Shown here piece by piece: positions 1 to 5,155 of a stretch of DNA of 8,474 nucleotides. The position numbers and the translations under genes were made by a program. This DNA comes from Thermodesulfobacteriota bacterium (GTDB lineage: Bacteria > Desulfobacterota > BSN033 > UBA1163), in NCBI GenBank assembly GCA_030024065.1, contig JASEIE010000175.1, forward strand, positions 1 to 8,474, given 5' to 3'. The first letter of the stretch is position 1. Every line of letters starts with the position of its first letter. The notes beneath the pieces were generated by a model. That model searched no databases and had not been told where the DNA came from. It was given only the letters and a program-made list of their open reading frames with translations.

Positions 1-34
1 GGGTGATCATAAGATCATTTCCCCCTCACCCTAA

Positions 35-57
35 CCCTCTCCCCCCAGGGGAGAGGG
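35..57. repeat. GC-rich hairpin repeat
   Basis: A perfect 10-bp inverted repeat, CCCTCTCCCC / GGGGAGAGGG, has a 3-nt loop (CCA) and is preceded by CCCTCACCCTAA. From general knowledge, this type of palindrome is scattered between genes in many proteobacterial and candidate-phylum genomes. It lies downstream of the minus-strand nitroreductase and has no T-tract on either strand, so I call it an intergenic palindrome rather than a terminator. It could still protect the 3' end of that mRNA. Confidence 0.75.
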
Positions 58-69
58 TAGGCCATTCAT

Positions 70-90
70 CCCCCCAGCAGAGCTGGGGGG
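70..90. repeat. second intergenic hairpin, CCCCCCAGC/GCTGGGGGG
   Basis: A perfect 9-bp inverted repeat around a 3-nt loop (AGA) lies 12 bp after the hairpin at 35-57. G-rich sequence follows (about 113-127). Together these fill the space from the window start to the nitroreductase stop codon. I see no gene in 1-129. The stretch sits in the 3' flank of the minus-strand nitroreductase and may be a composite of two small repeats. Confidence 0.7.
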
Positions 91-129
91 TATTCTGGCA
101 CATTTTGATAAAGGGGGGAGCAGAGGGGA

Positions 130-672
130 TTAATGGTATTTTTCATAAAAAACAAACTCAGAAATTTCCTTCCTTTTTGGAGCAGACCCTTGGGTGGCTG
201 GGTATCCGAGAGGCGTCATCGCCACGACCTCCACATTCTCAGGAACACCCAATATTTCTTCAACCTTTTTATGGTCAAACAGACCAATGACGACCGTGCC
301 CAATCCCAGCGAGTGAGCCGTTAAACAGAGAGTCTGCGTGGCGATTCCCGTATCAAACATCAACCAATCTCCCTTCACGGTAGCCACCTGCCCCTTATAA
401 AAACCGGAAACCCCTTTCTTCCCGCACAGGACAAGAACGAGCGGCGCATCGGTCATGGAAGAGAGGGCTGGATTACCCTTGGCAAGGGTGGATGCCAGTT
501 CAGATTTTACTTTCATGTCCTTGACGACGATTACTTCCCCACACTGGGTATTGGCCCAGGAAGGAGACCATTTCACCGCTTCCAGTACAGTTCTCAGCAC
601 TTCTTCCGGGACAGGATCAGGTTTGTACTTCCTGATGCTTCGTCTTCCCTTGACCGCCTCCATTAGCTCCAT
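130..672 (-). CDS. nitroreductase-family flavoprotein
   Basis: Predicted 180-residue soluble protein of the FMN-dependent nitroreductase superfamily. These are usually homodimers that use NAD(P)H to reduce nitro groups, quinones or flavins; the natural substrate cannot be read from the sequence. Visible family marks are the N-terminal RRSIRKY (residues 10-16, FMN phosphate-binding region), SPSWANTQ (36-43), the glycine-rich GLGTVVIG (123-130) and LGYP (155-158). The length is normal for a short nitroreductase. The start at 672 is preferred over an in-frame start at 699 because AAGGAG lies 8 nt upstream of this ATG. The gene is monocistronic here, with its own extended -10 promoter, and a long palindrome separates it from the AOR operon upstream. 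A second, divergent paralogue lies at 6835-7425. The family call is firm; the function is not. Confidence 0.92.
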   Translation of the reverse strand: MELMEAVKGRRSIRKYKPDPVPEEVLRTVLEAVKWSPSWANTQCGEVIVVKDMKVKSELASTLAKGNPALSSMTDAPLVLVLCGKKGVSGFYKGQVATVKGDWLMFDTGIATQTLCLTAHSLGLGTVVIGLFDHKKVEEILGVPENVEVVAMTPLGYPATQGSAPKRKEISEFVFYEKYH

Positions 673-697
673 TCTATTTTCTCCTTTTCTCTTTATC

Positions 698-703
698 ATT
701 ATA
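698..703 (-). promoter_or_regulatory. extended -10 promoter of the nitroreductase
   Basis: On the minus strand TGGTATAAT fits an extended -10 (TGnTATAAT). No good -35 hexamer lies at 16-18 bp, which is typical of extended -10 promoters. The expected transcription start near 691-692 would give a short leader of about 20 nt containing AAGGAG before the ATG at 672. Confidence 0.6.
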
Positions 704-730
704 CCATAATCAAGGTCTGTCTACTCACCA

Positions 731-927
731 GTTGCAAAAAAACAATATCGAAACTGGGCGGGGGTGCTGGAAAAGCCTTGCGGCGGCACCTTTGGAAGTT
801 GGCTACATGCGTTTTTAGGGAAAACCAGGACTTCACCTAAAGTGAAATCCTACGTAACCCTACCTTTTCGAAAAATCCGCAATTGCAAGGGTTTGAAAGC
901 ACCCCTGCCCGGGTTTGATATTGCAAC
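731..927. repeat. 197-bp long imperfect palindrome (MITE-like)
   Basis: The intergenic space between the second MoaD-like gene and the nitroreductase is nearly all one imperfect inverted repeat. The ends are GTTGCA (731) and TGCAAC (922-927). Subterminal blocks match in opposite orientation: ATATC/GATAT, GGGCGGGGGTGCT against AGCACCCCTGCCC, and CCTTGC/GCAAGG. The apex is AGGACTTCAC (827-836), a CTAAA loop, and GTGAAATCCT (842-851). The left arm carries an extra A-rich 8-nt stretch. No open reading frame with recognisable family features lies inside, and no clear target duplication is visible. On the minus strand GGTTTT follows the apex hairpin, so it might also end transcription of the AOR operon, though weakly. 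Confidence 0.7.
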
Positions 928-939
928 ATCTGGGTCCAT

Positions 940-1314
940 CTATCCCTTCCTATACGTGTGATGAAGGCCCTGGTCTTTTTCGGCACCCATGGCATGGACC
1001 ATTTCATCGGTCATCATTGCACCGTGCCGGTACTGGAAAGGCCACATGCTTTTAAGATCAAAAAAGGCAACGCGGTCGCCGTCGCACAGGATGTGACTCA
1101 AGTCAGGCTGGAGACCAGGCAGTGCGCTCAACTGCCCATTGATGAAAGTGATCCCCCTTTCCTCGGTTCGCATCCCAAGGTGTGTCAGCAGATCAGCCAT
1201 GGTGCTTCCTCCAGGAAGGCTCATCTTTAAGTTGGCAAAACTCCCTTTCTCTGCCTCCCCTCCATGGGACGCTAAAGCCCCGTATAGCCACACATCCAAA
1301 GAAATGTCGGCCAC
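940..1314 (-). CDS. MoaD/ThiS-like beta-grasp protein with C-terminal tail
   Basis: Predicted 124-residue protein. Residues 4-92 look like a MoaD/ThiS ubiquitin-like fold: VWLYGALA at the start, MSLPGGSTMADLLTHLG (31-47), ITFINGQLSALPG (55-67) and CDGDRVAFFDL (77-87). MoaD and ThiS normally end in a flexible Gly-Gly that is adenylated and carries sulfur. Here the domain runs instead into a 34-residue tail rich in Trp, His, Met and Tyr (WPFQYRHG..., ending HHTYRKG), with no diglycine. The GTG at 1314 is chosen because a perfect AGGAGG lies 5 nt upstream; the reading frame also contains TTG codons further upstream. It starts 1 nt after the stop of the interrupted moaD gene, so the two were translationally coupled. 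It probably acts in cofactor delivery to the neighbouring AOR, but sulfur transfer by this protein is doubtful without Gly-Gly. Confidence 0.8.
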   Translation of the reverse strand: MADISLDVWLYGALASHGGEAEKGSFANLKMSLPGGSTMADLLTHLGMRTEERGITFINGQLSALPGLQPDLSHILCDGDRVAFFDLKSMWPFQYRHGAMMTDEMVHAMGAEKDQGLHHTYRKG

Positions 1315-1315
1315 T

Positions 1316-1659
1316 TCATCCTCCTGCAACAAGAGGGAAAATGCCTACCTCATCACCAGGCTCCAGAGGCCAGTCTATAGGACGGGCACGTCCCTTGACA
1401 AAAAATATCTTCACCCCGTTAGAAAGCCCCGCCATTTATGGCGAGGATGATAAAAACAGATAATATTCATCTTAGAAAGGGTGGGGGTTAAAGCTCCATC
1501 CTTTCTTACGGGGTTCACTTCTTCACGAGGCAATTTCAGACGATTCACCAGATCAGATAGAGTGGCTCCCTCGGGCATCTCGACTTCAAATGGGATTCCC
1601 GGTAAAACATTGCCAAAATAACGACACAGGTTGGCGAAAAGTTTTACTCGAACTTCCAT
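1316..1659 (-). pseudogene. MoaD-type sulfur carrier, split by a 100-bp insertion
   Basis: The first 48 residues (MEVRVKLFANLCRYFG..., ending LPREEV) are a normal MoaD N-terminal half. The frame then enters palindromic insertion sequence and stops at 1411-1413, giving an 82-residue product with a foreign C-terminus and no Gly-Gly. The missing half is intact beyond the insertion, in another frame (1316-1414): VKIFFVKGRARP, then PLEPGDEVGIFPLVAGG and a stop. Deleting 104 bp (element plus one TTCA copy) joins the halves without loss into a 79-residue protein ending in Gly-Gly, the usual MoaD size. MoaD carries the thiocarboxylate sulfur used to build the dithiolene of molybdopterin. The ATG at 1659 is preferred to that at 1662 because GAGG lies 5 nt upstream, overlapping the stop of the radical SAM gene. 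As sequenced the carrier is non-functional. Confidence 0.9.
1414..1513. mobile_element. 100-bp palindromic insertion (MITE-like) with TTCA target duplication
   Basis: The ends are inverted repeats: CCCCGTTAGAAAG on the left against CTTTCTTACGGGG on the right, with 12 of 13 matching. TTCA is duplicated directly outside (1410-1413 and 1514-1517), or TTCAC if one terminal C is counted as target. Inside are two sub-hairpins. The left is CGCCAT-TT-ATGGCG. The right is a 15-bp stem (1472-1486 with 1494-1508) containing one mismatch and two G-T pairs. It encodes no transposase and must be mobilised in trans. The host family is not recognised. Its length plus duplication (104 bp) is not a multiple of three, so it frameshifts moaD. 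Confidence 0.85.
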
Positions 1660-1666
1660 CATCGCC

Positions 1667-2854
1667 TCACGGACAACGCACGATGTCCTGAGCCCAGAGG
1701 CAATCAGCGCAGGACGGGTTCCATCCCCAGCACCCTTCGTTGCGTCCGCGGAGGTCGCAACTTTCGCGCAGGTCGCAGTCCGGGCAAGAGGGAAAATGAA
1801 ATCCTCTTACCTCACTGCGAAAACGAACATATTCCTCGGACATCCAGATCTCCGCTAAAGGTTGTTCATTCACGTTTGCCAGGACATAGCGAATCACCTG
1901 TTTTTTTCTGCCGTCCACAGCAAAGTAGCTATAATTATGCGACAGAGCATAACAGGGCGATACGCTTCCATCCCACCCTACCACAATGGACTGATCTTGT
2001 ACAAATCGGCAGCGCCTCTCAGCGCCCCAGTGCATACGCGGCAGCTCCAAAGTACCCCACATCACCCAGGCATCGGCCTTAACAGGCCAACTGCAAGCGC
2101 CCAACGGAGGGCGCGGCTCATAACCGTAAAGGATTTCACTCCGCATCTCCTCCGTGTACGGAAGAACATTACTGACCAGGACACGGGCCGCATTGAGCCG
2201 CGACGCTAACCTCGTCAGGTCCGCAAGCTCGGCAACGTTACTCTGTAGGACCACAAATTCAATCCCCAGGGCGGGGGTCAGTGAGTTAAGCTGTCTTTTT
2301 GCTTCGTTCAGGGTTCGAATGTTGTCCAAGACTTGAGAGAGCATCGCGCCGCGGACGCTTGCATAGGTCTCCGGTTTCACGCCATCCATCGATACCACCA
2401 TTCTGTCCACACCCAGCATCACCAACTCCCGGGCCATTTCGGCATCTAACAAGAGCCCGTTAGAAGCGAGAGTAACGGCTAAGCCGTGCTTCCGCACCCC
2501 CTGGATCATCTCCAGGATATGGGGATGGGTGAGAGGTTCTCCGAAGCCAGTGAAAACAACTCGTGTCAGGGTGGGCAGTTGGCCCAGGCTTTCCAATAAC
2601 TGTCGGAAAGTGCTTTGGGGCATCTGCTCTACTGTATCTTCCCAGACATTCCGGATGCATGTTCGGCAATGTAGGTTGCATCCCGTGGTTGGTTCGATGT
2701 AAAGTTTCCGGACATCAGGGAGGCATGGAAGAAGCATCAAGTCGCCTTCCCGTCCATCCAGCCAATATTCAGTATTAGGGGAGATGTGCCGCCGCTCGAG
2801 AAACTCATTGGGCAAGACTAATCGACCCTGGTCATCGATACGCACCTTGGGCAT
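1667..2854 (-). CDS. radical SAM/SPASM maturase next to AOR, with AbrB-like N-terminus
   Basis: Predicted 395-residue protein. Residues 3-44 (KVRIDDQGRLVLPNEF..., then a loop ending DLMLLPC) resemble the swapped-hairpin AbrB/SpoVT fold. Residues 50-240 form a radical SAM core with the 4Fe-4S motif C59-x3-C63-x2-C66, GFGEP (103-107, the GGEP motif) and ASNGLLL (130-136). The C-terminus is SPASM-like: C282-x13-G296-x4-C301, then C357-x2-C360-x5-C366 and further cysteines at 375, 382, 385 and 394, enough for auxiliary clusters. This matches the family I recall as 'tungsten cofactor oxidoreductase radical SAM maturase' (TIGR04317), found beside AOR genes; the reaction is unknown to me. It follows the AOR gene after a terminator hairpin and precedes moaD by 7 nt. 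The ribosome site is weak (GGTG), which suggests low expression relative to the AOR. Confidence 0.88.
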   Translation of the reverse strand: MPKVRIDDQGRLVLPNEFLERRHISPNTEYWLDGREGDLMLLPCLPDVRKLYIEPTTGCNLHCRTCIRNVWEDTVEQMPQSTFRQLLESLGQLPTLTRVVFTGFGEPLTHPHILEMIQGVRKHGLAVTLASNGLLLDAEMARELVMLGVDRMVVSMDGVKPETYASVRGAMLSQVLDNIRTLNEAKRQLNSLTPALGIEFVVLQSNVAELADLTRLASRLNAARVLVSNVLPYTEEMRSEILYGYEPRPPLGACSWPVKADAWVMWGTLELPRMHWGAERRCRFVQDQSIVVGWDGSVSPCYALSHNYSYFAVDGRKKQVIRYVLANVNEQPLAEIWMSEEYVRFRSEVRGFHFPSCPDCDLRESCDLRGRNEGCWGWNPSCADCLWAQDIVRCP

Positions 2855-2861
2855 GTTTCAC

Positions 2862-2899
2862 CAAAGAAACACGGGCAGAGCAAAATCGCTCTGCCCGTG
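2862..2899 (-). terminator. intrinsic terminator/attenuator between AOR and radical SAM genes
   Basis: On the minus strand a perfect 12-bp stem, CACGGGCAGAGC / GCTCTGCCCGTG (2888-2899 with 2870-2881), closes a 6-nt loop and is followed by TTTCTTT. It starts 12 nt after the AOR stop codon and ends about 15 nt before the ATG of the radical SAM gene. No promoter is evident for the downstream genes in that space. It probably ends most AOR transcripts while letting a minority read through into the maturation genes. Confidence 0.85.
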
Positions 2900-2910
2900 C
2901 AAACCATCCT

Positions 2911-4674
2911 CTAAAGCTCACCGTAGACAGAGTCCAGTGCGCTATCGGGCACGTCAAAGACCTGGTTGTGAGGTGGCAGGGGCTCGTAGCGCATGAATTC
3001 AGGCATACGGTCCTCTGCCTTGGTAAGGCCAGCCGCCTCATTGAATGCCCTCTCTTTGCGCAGGATTTCTGCGCCGACCTTGGCTGCGTCTTCTGACTTC
3101 CAGCTGGTGCCCAGCACGCCGTTGCATTCTTCCACCATACCCTCAAAGCCGCTGGCAATGTCTAAAATGGCAAAAGCGATGAACAGGCAGTGGCCAGTGG
3201 AGTCAATGAAGGCGGTGGTTGCCTGGAAAGCCCGGCTGAGGGCAGCTTTGCCTTCCGGGCTCAAGGGGTCTGCCTTACCGCCAACGCTCAGGATTTCAGG
3301 AGCAATGGTATAGCCAGCGGTGTGATCAGCGCCCATGGTGCTGGTGGCATAGGTGATGCCAATCCCTTTGACCGCACGTGGCTCATAGGCAGGCATGCTT
3401 TGACCCTTCACGGTGGGCACACGGGTCAAACCATAGGCTTTGCCGGTGAACTCTGTACCGCCGCCCAGAATGCGGCCTAAAGGCGTCCCCTTGCCCATCT
3501 CGTTGACGAGCCCAATGGCTTTCTTACCATCACCGAAGGGGATTACACCGGCCTCCATGGCTACTGCCAGAGTAGTCCCAGTCTCAATGGTGTCCAAACC
3601 ATAAGAATTGCACAGTCGTATCATTTCAGCTATATCATCTAAGCTATCAATACCACAGTTGGCGCCTAAGGCCCAATCGGACTCATACTCCACGCAGGAG
3701 GTGTGCTCCGTGCCATCGGGCTTGTACCAGGTGTTGGAGCACTGGATGATGCAGCCAGGGCTGCAGGCATGGTTGTACACTTCCTTGCCCAGACGCGCCT
3801 TGTTCCCTTCAAAGATGGCTTCGCCGGCGGTCTTGGCCGCCCCCTCAAAGCGGCCGCTGGAAAAGTTGCGGGTAGGGTAACCTCCAGCCTCATTCATGAT
3901 GTTGACCAGGACGGCCGTTCCGTAGGTATTCAGGGCGCCTTTTGGCTTGGTGACGTCATGAGTGCGCAAAGCCTCATCCAGTTTCTTTTTTCCCTGGTCA
4001 AACAGGGCTTTATCAACAATGGCTACTCCGGGAGCCCCCTTGCTGTCTCCCACAATGAACTTGAGCCTCTTACTCGCCAATACCGAACCCAGGCCACCGC
4101 GTCCAGAGTAACGGCTGGGACGCTTTGCGAGGTCGTTGAACACAATGCCTGAGTTGGCATAGCCGTATTCGCCCGCCAAACCACAGCCTGCAATAGCAAT
4201 TTTTCCACCGAAACGCTCGTAGATCTTCGGAAACACTTCATACAGATCCTTACCCGCATACTCATCGGCGGGGAAGAATTCTGCCTTGGGTTTAGCGGCG
4301 TTGGCGTCCCAAGTCAGATGGGCTATCCAGTAATTCCCCTTCTCTTTAGGCTGACCCTCCACCACCAGGGCTTTAATCTGCATGGTCGCCAGGTACTGAG
4401 CCCAGGATGAACCTGCATTGGACTCCTTGATGCCACCTGTGAGCGGAGACTTGCCGCCAACAGAGATGCGGGCCGATGTAGAAGCCGGTGTGCCTGTCAC
4501 AATACCAGGGGCAAAGACGAGCTTGTTGTTGGGACCGAGGGGATGAGCCAACGGAGGAACTTCATCATTGACGATAGTGGACGTCAATCCCCGGCCACCC
4601 AGGTTCTTGTAAGTAGCCGGCACTTCTTCCAGACGATAGGTGCGTTCAGTCATATTCAATCGTAGGATCCACAT
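2911..4674 (-). CDS. aldehyde:ferredoxin oxidoreductase-family tungsten/molybdenum enzyme
   Basis: Predicted 587-residue cytoplasmic enzyme of the AOR family, which oxidises aldehydes (or reduces acids) at a bis-pterin tungsten or molybdenum site and exchanges electrons with ferredoxin through one 4Fe-4S cluster. The N-domain shows LGGRGL (25-30), KSPLTGGIKESNAGSSW (75-91) and SGRGGLG (190-196). The cluster ligands should be C304, C308, C312 (CSPGCIIQC) and C496 (STGHC). The pterin-binding helical part has EYES (329-332) and GADHTAGY (448-455). The spacing C-x3-C-x3-C differs from the C-x2-C-x3-C of the Pyrococcus enzyme; I recall it from a bacterial AOR subgroup. The length is slightly below the usual 605-620. 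AAAGGAGG lies upstream of the ATG. It is the first gene of an operon with a radical SAM maturase and two MoaD-like genes. The substrate cannot be inferred. Confidence 0.95.
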   Translation of the reverse strand: MWILRLNMTERTYRLEEVPATYKNLGGRGLTSTIVNDEVPPLAHPLGPNNKLVFAPGIVTGTPASTSARISVGGKSPLTGGIKESNAGSSWAQYLATMQIKALVVEGQPKEKGNYWIAHLTWDANAAKPKAEFFPADEYAGKDLYEVFPKIYERFGGKIAIAGCGLAGEYGYANSGIVFNDLAKRPSRYSGRGGLGSVLASKRLKFIVGDSKGAPGVAIVDKALFDQGKKKLDEALRTHDVTKPKGALNTYGTAVLVNIMNEAGGYPTRNFSSGRFEGAAKTAGEAIFEGNKARLGKEVYNHACSPGCIIQCSNTWYKPDGTEHTSCVEYESDWALGANCGIDSLDDIAEMIRLCNSYGLDTIETGTTLAVAMEAGVIPFGDGKKAIGLVNEMGKGTPLGRILGGGTEFTGKAYGLTRVPTVKGQSMPAYEPRAVKGIGITYATSTMGADHTAGYTIAPEILSVGGKADPLSPEGKAALSRAFQATTAFIDSTGHCLFIAFAILDIASGFEGMVEECNGVLGTSWKSEDAAKVGAEILRKERAFNEAAGLTKAEDRMPEFMRYEPLPPHNQVFDVPDSALDSVYGEL

Positions 4675-4703
4675 AATCTTCCCTCCTCCTTTCTTTTAGA
4701 ATG

Positions 4704-4729
4704 CGTATTGGATCGAATGATCCAATACG
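4704..4729 (-). promoter_or_regulatory. perfect inverted repeat in the AOR leader (operator or RNA hairpin)
   Basis: CGTATTGGATC / GATCCAATACG, an 11-bp perfect dyad around GAAT, lies between the predicted transcription start and the AOR ribosome site, ending about 30 nt before the ATG. No T-tract follows, so it is not a terminator. The TTGGATC...GATCCAA core has the shape of a dimeric repressor site (GntR-like motifs come to mind; this is inference). It could instead be a 5' mRNA-stabilising stem. No regulator gene is in the window. Confidence 0.6.
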
Positions 4730-4768
4730 GAAAAAGGTTTGAAGAAATTTCAGCCTAGATTTCCATCA

Positions 4769-4797
4769 ATTATAATTGAAAGAATTTTTTTAATCAA
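4769..4797 (-). promoter_or_regulatory. sigma-70-type promoter of the AOR operon
   Basis: Minus strand: TTGATT (4792-4797), a 17-bp spacer, then a consensus TATAAT (4769-4774). The predicted start near 4762 gives an 88-nt leader that includes the inverted repeat at 4704-4729. The -10 lies in a perfect 14-bp palindrome (4766-4779), so a TATAAT also occurs on the plus strand, but without a good -35. Confidence 0.65.
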
Positions 4798-4866
4798 AGC
4801 AATTTTATGCCTTAAAGGCACTCAAAAGAAGACCTCTATGGGAAGGCATTTGTGATTCAGACAGTA

Positions 4867-4915
4867 AGACTATAGACCTTAGACCTGCCTACCGCAGGCA
4901 GGCATTAGACTGAAG
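4867..4915. repeat. period-7 repeat with CCTGCCT palindrome, left copy
   Basis: Three tandem heptamers AGACTAT, AGACCTT, AGACCTG (4867-4887) run into a palindrome with arms CCTGCCT / AGGCAGG (4884-4890 and 4896-4902) around ACCGC, then ATTAGACTGAAG. The 21-bp block 4883-4903 is the exact reverse complement of 5054-5074. With the right copy it brackets the four-helix-bundle remnant. Upstream, 4798-4866 shows no gene, only a small palindrome, TGCCTTAAAGGCA, near 4808. Confidence 0.85.
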
Positions 4916-5076
4916 AGGGGAAATAGACAGGGATTACAAAAAGATAAAGGCCTGGCAGTTGGCAGAAGAACTTGCGCCCTTGGTATATATGAAAGAATTT
5001 CAAAAGAGTGAAATAATCTTGTTTTCCTATGTTAGAGAAGTCTGGGGTCTGACGCCTGCCTGCGGTAGGCAGGTCT
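4914..5076 (+). pseudogene. decayed four-helix-bundle (23S rRNA IVS-type) protein fragment
   Basis: An open frame without ATG, GTG or TTG at a sensible place encodes DRDYKKIKAWQLAEEL, then a stretch ending FQKSEIILFSYVREV (roughly 4926-5036). This matches the N-terminal pattern of the four-helix-bundle family first known from 23S rRNA intervening sequences, typically D-Y/F-K-x-L-x-A-W-Q-L-A-x-E-L ... F-P-K-S-E-x-Y-G-L-x-x-Q-x-R-R. One residue is missing after SEI. Intact members are about 115-125 residues. Here only about 38 family-like residues remain before the frame runs into the repeat cluster and stops. The start codon and the last three helices are gone. Heptamer repeats and inverted palindromes enclose the fragment. 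The family match is from memory of the motif and is fairly convincing; the gene is certainly non-functional. Confidence 0.7.
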
Positions 5077-5093
5077 GAAGTCCAGTGTCTGAA
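5040..5093. repeat. period-7 repeat with CCTGCCT palindrome, right copy
   Basis: Heptamers GTCTGGG and GTCTGAC (5040-5053) are followed by the 21-bp palindromic block (5054-5074), inverted relative to 4883-4903, then GTCTGAA, GTCCAGT, GTCTGAA (5073-5093). The heptamers read GTCT here and AGAC in the left copy, so the whole unit 4867-5093 is an inverted-repeat structure around the four-helix-bundle remnant. Confidence 0.85.
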
Positions 5094-5116
5094 TTGCAGG
5101 GAAGGCATACAGGTCA

Positions 5117-5146
5117 TTGACACCTCTTCTTCGTTTTTGGTAAGAT
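5117..5146 (+). promoter_or_regulatory. promoter of the P1-family peptidase
   Basis: A consensus -35 TTGACA (5117-5122), an 18-bp spacer and TAAGAT (5141-5146). The predicted transcription start, around 5152-5154, is only 2-4 nt before the ATG at 5156, so the mRNA would be nearly leaderless. No ribosome-binding site lies upstream of this ATG apart from an adjacent AGG, which agrees with that reading. Confidence 0.65.
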
Positions 5147-5155
5147 TTCCACAGG

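Noticed and set aside
3..290. Open frame on the plus strand with a Pro-rich start (PHPNPLPPGERVG)
   Set aside because: It translates the GC-rich palindromes and then runs antisense through the nitroreductase; no family features and no ribosome site.
827..851. Stand-alone terminator for the AOR operon
   Set aside because: The hairpin is the apex of a much larger palindrome and is followed by only GGTTTT; termination is possible but not listed separately.
764..961. 65-residue plus-strand open frame
   Set aside because: It lies in the long imperfect palindrome and overlaps the end of the MoaD-like gene; composition and lack of a start site argue against coding.
1411..1513. C-terminal residues of the 82-residue MoaD frame as a genuine novel tail
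   Set aside because: This part is encoded by the palindromic insertion itself, and the real C-terminus with Gly-Gly lies intact on the other side.
4675..4762. Molybdenum/tungsten cofactor riboswitch in the AOR leader
   Set aside because: The leader is only about 88 nt and shows one simple stem, not the multi-helix structure of the Moco RNA motif.
4867..5093. CRISPR array
   Set aside because: The repeats are 7-bp tandem units and two inverted palindromes, without regularly spaced identical direct repeats or cas genes.
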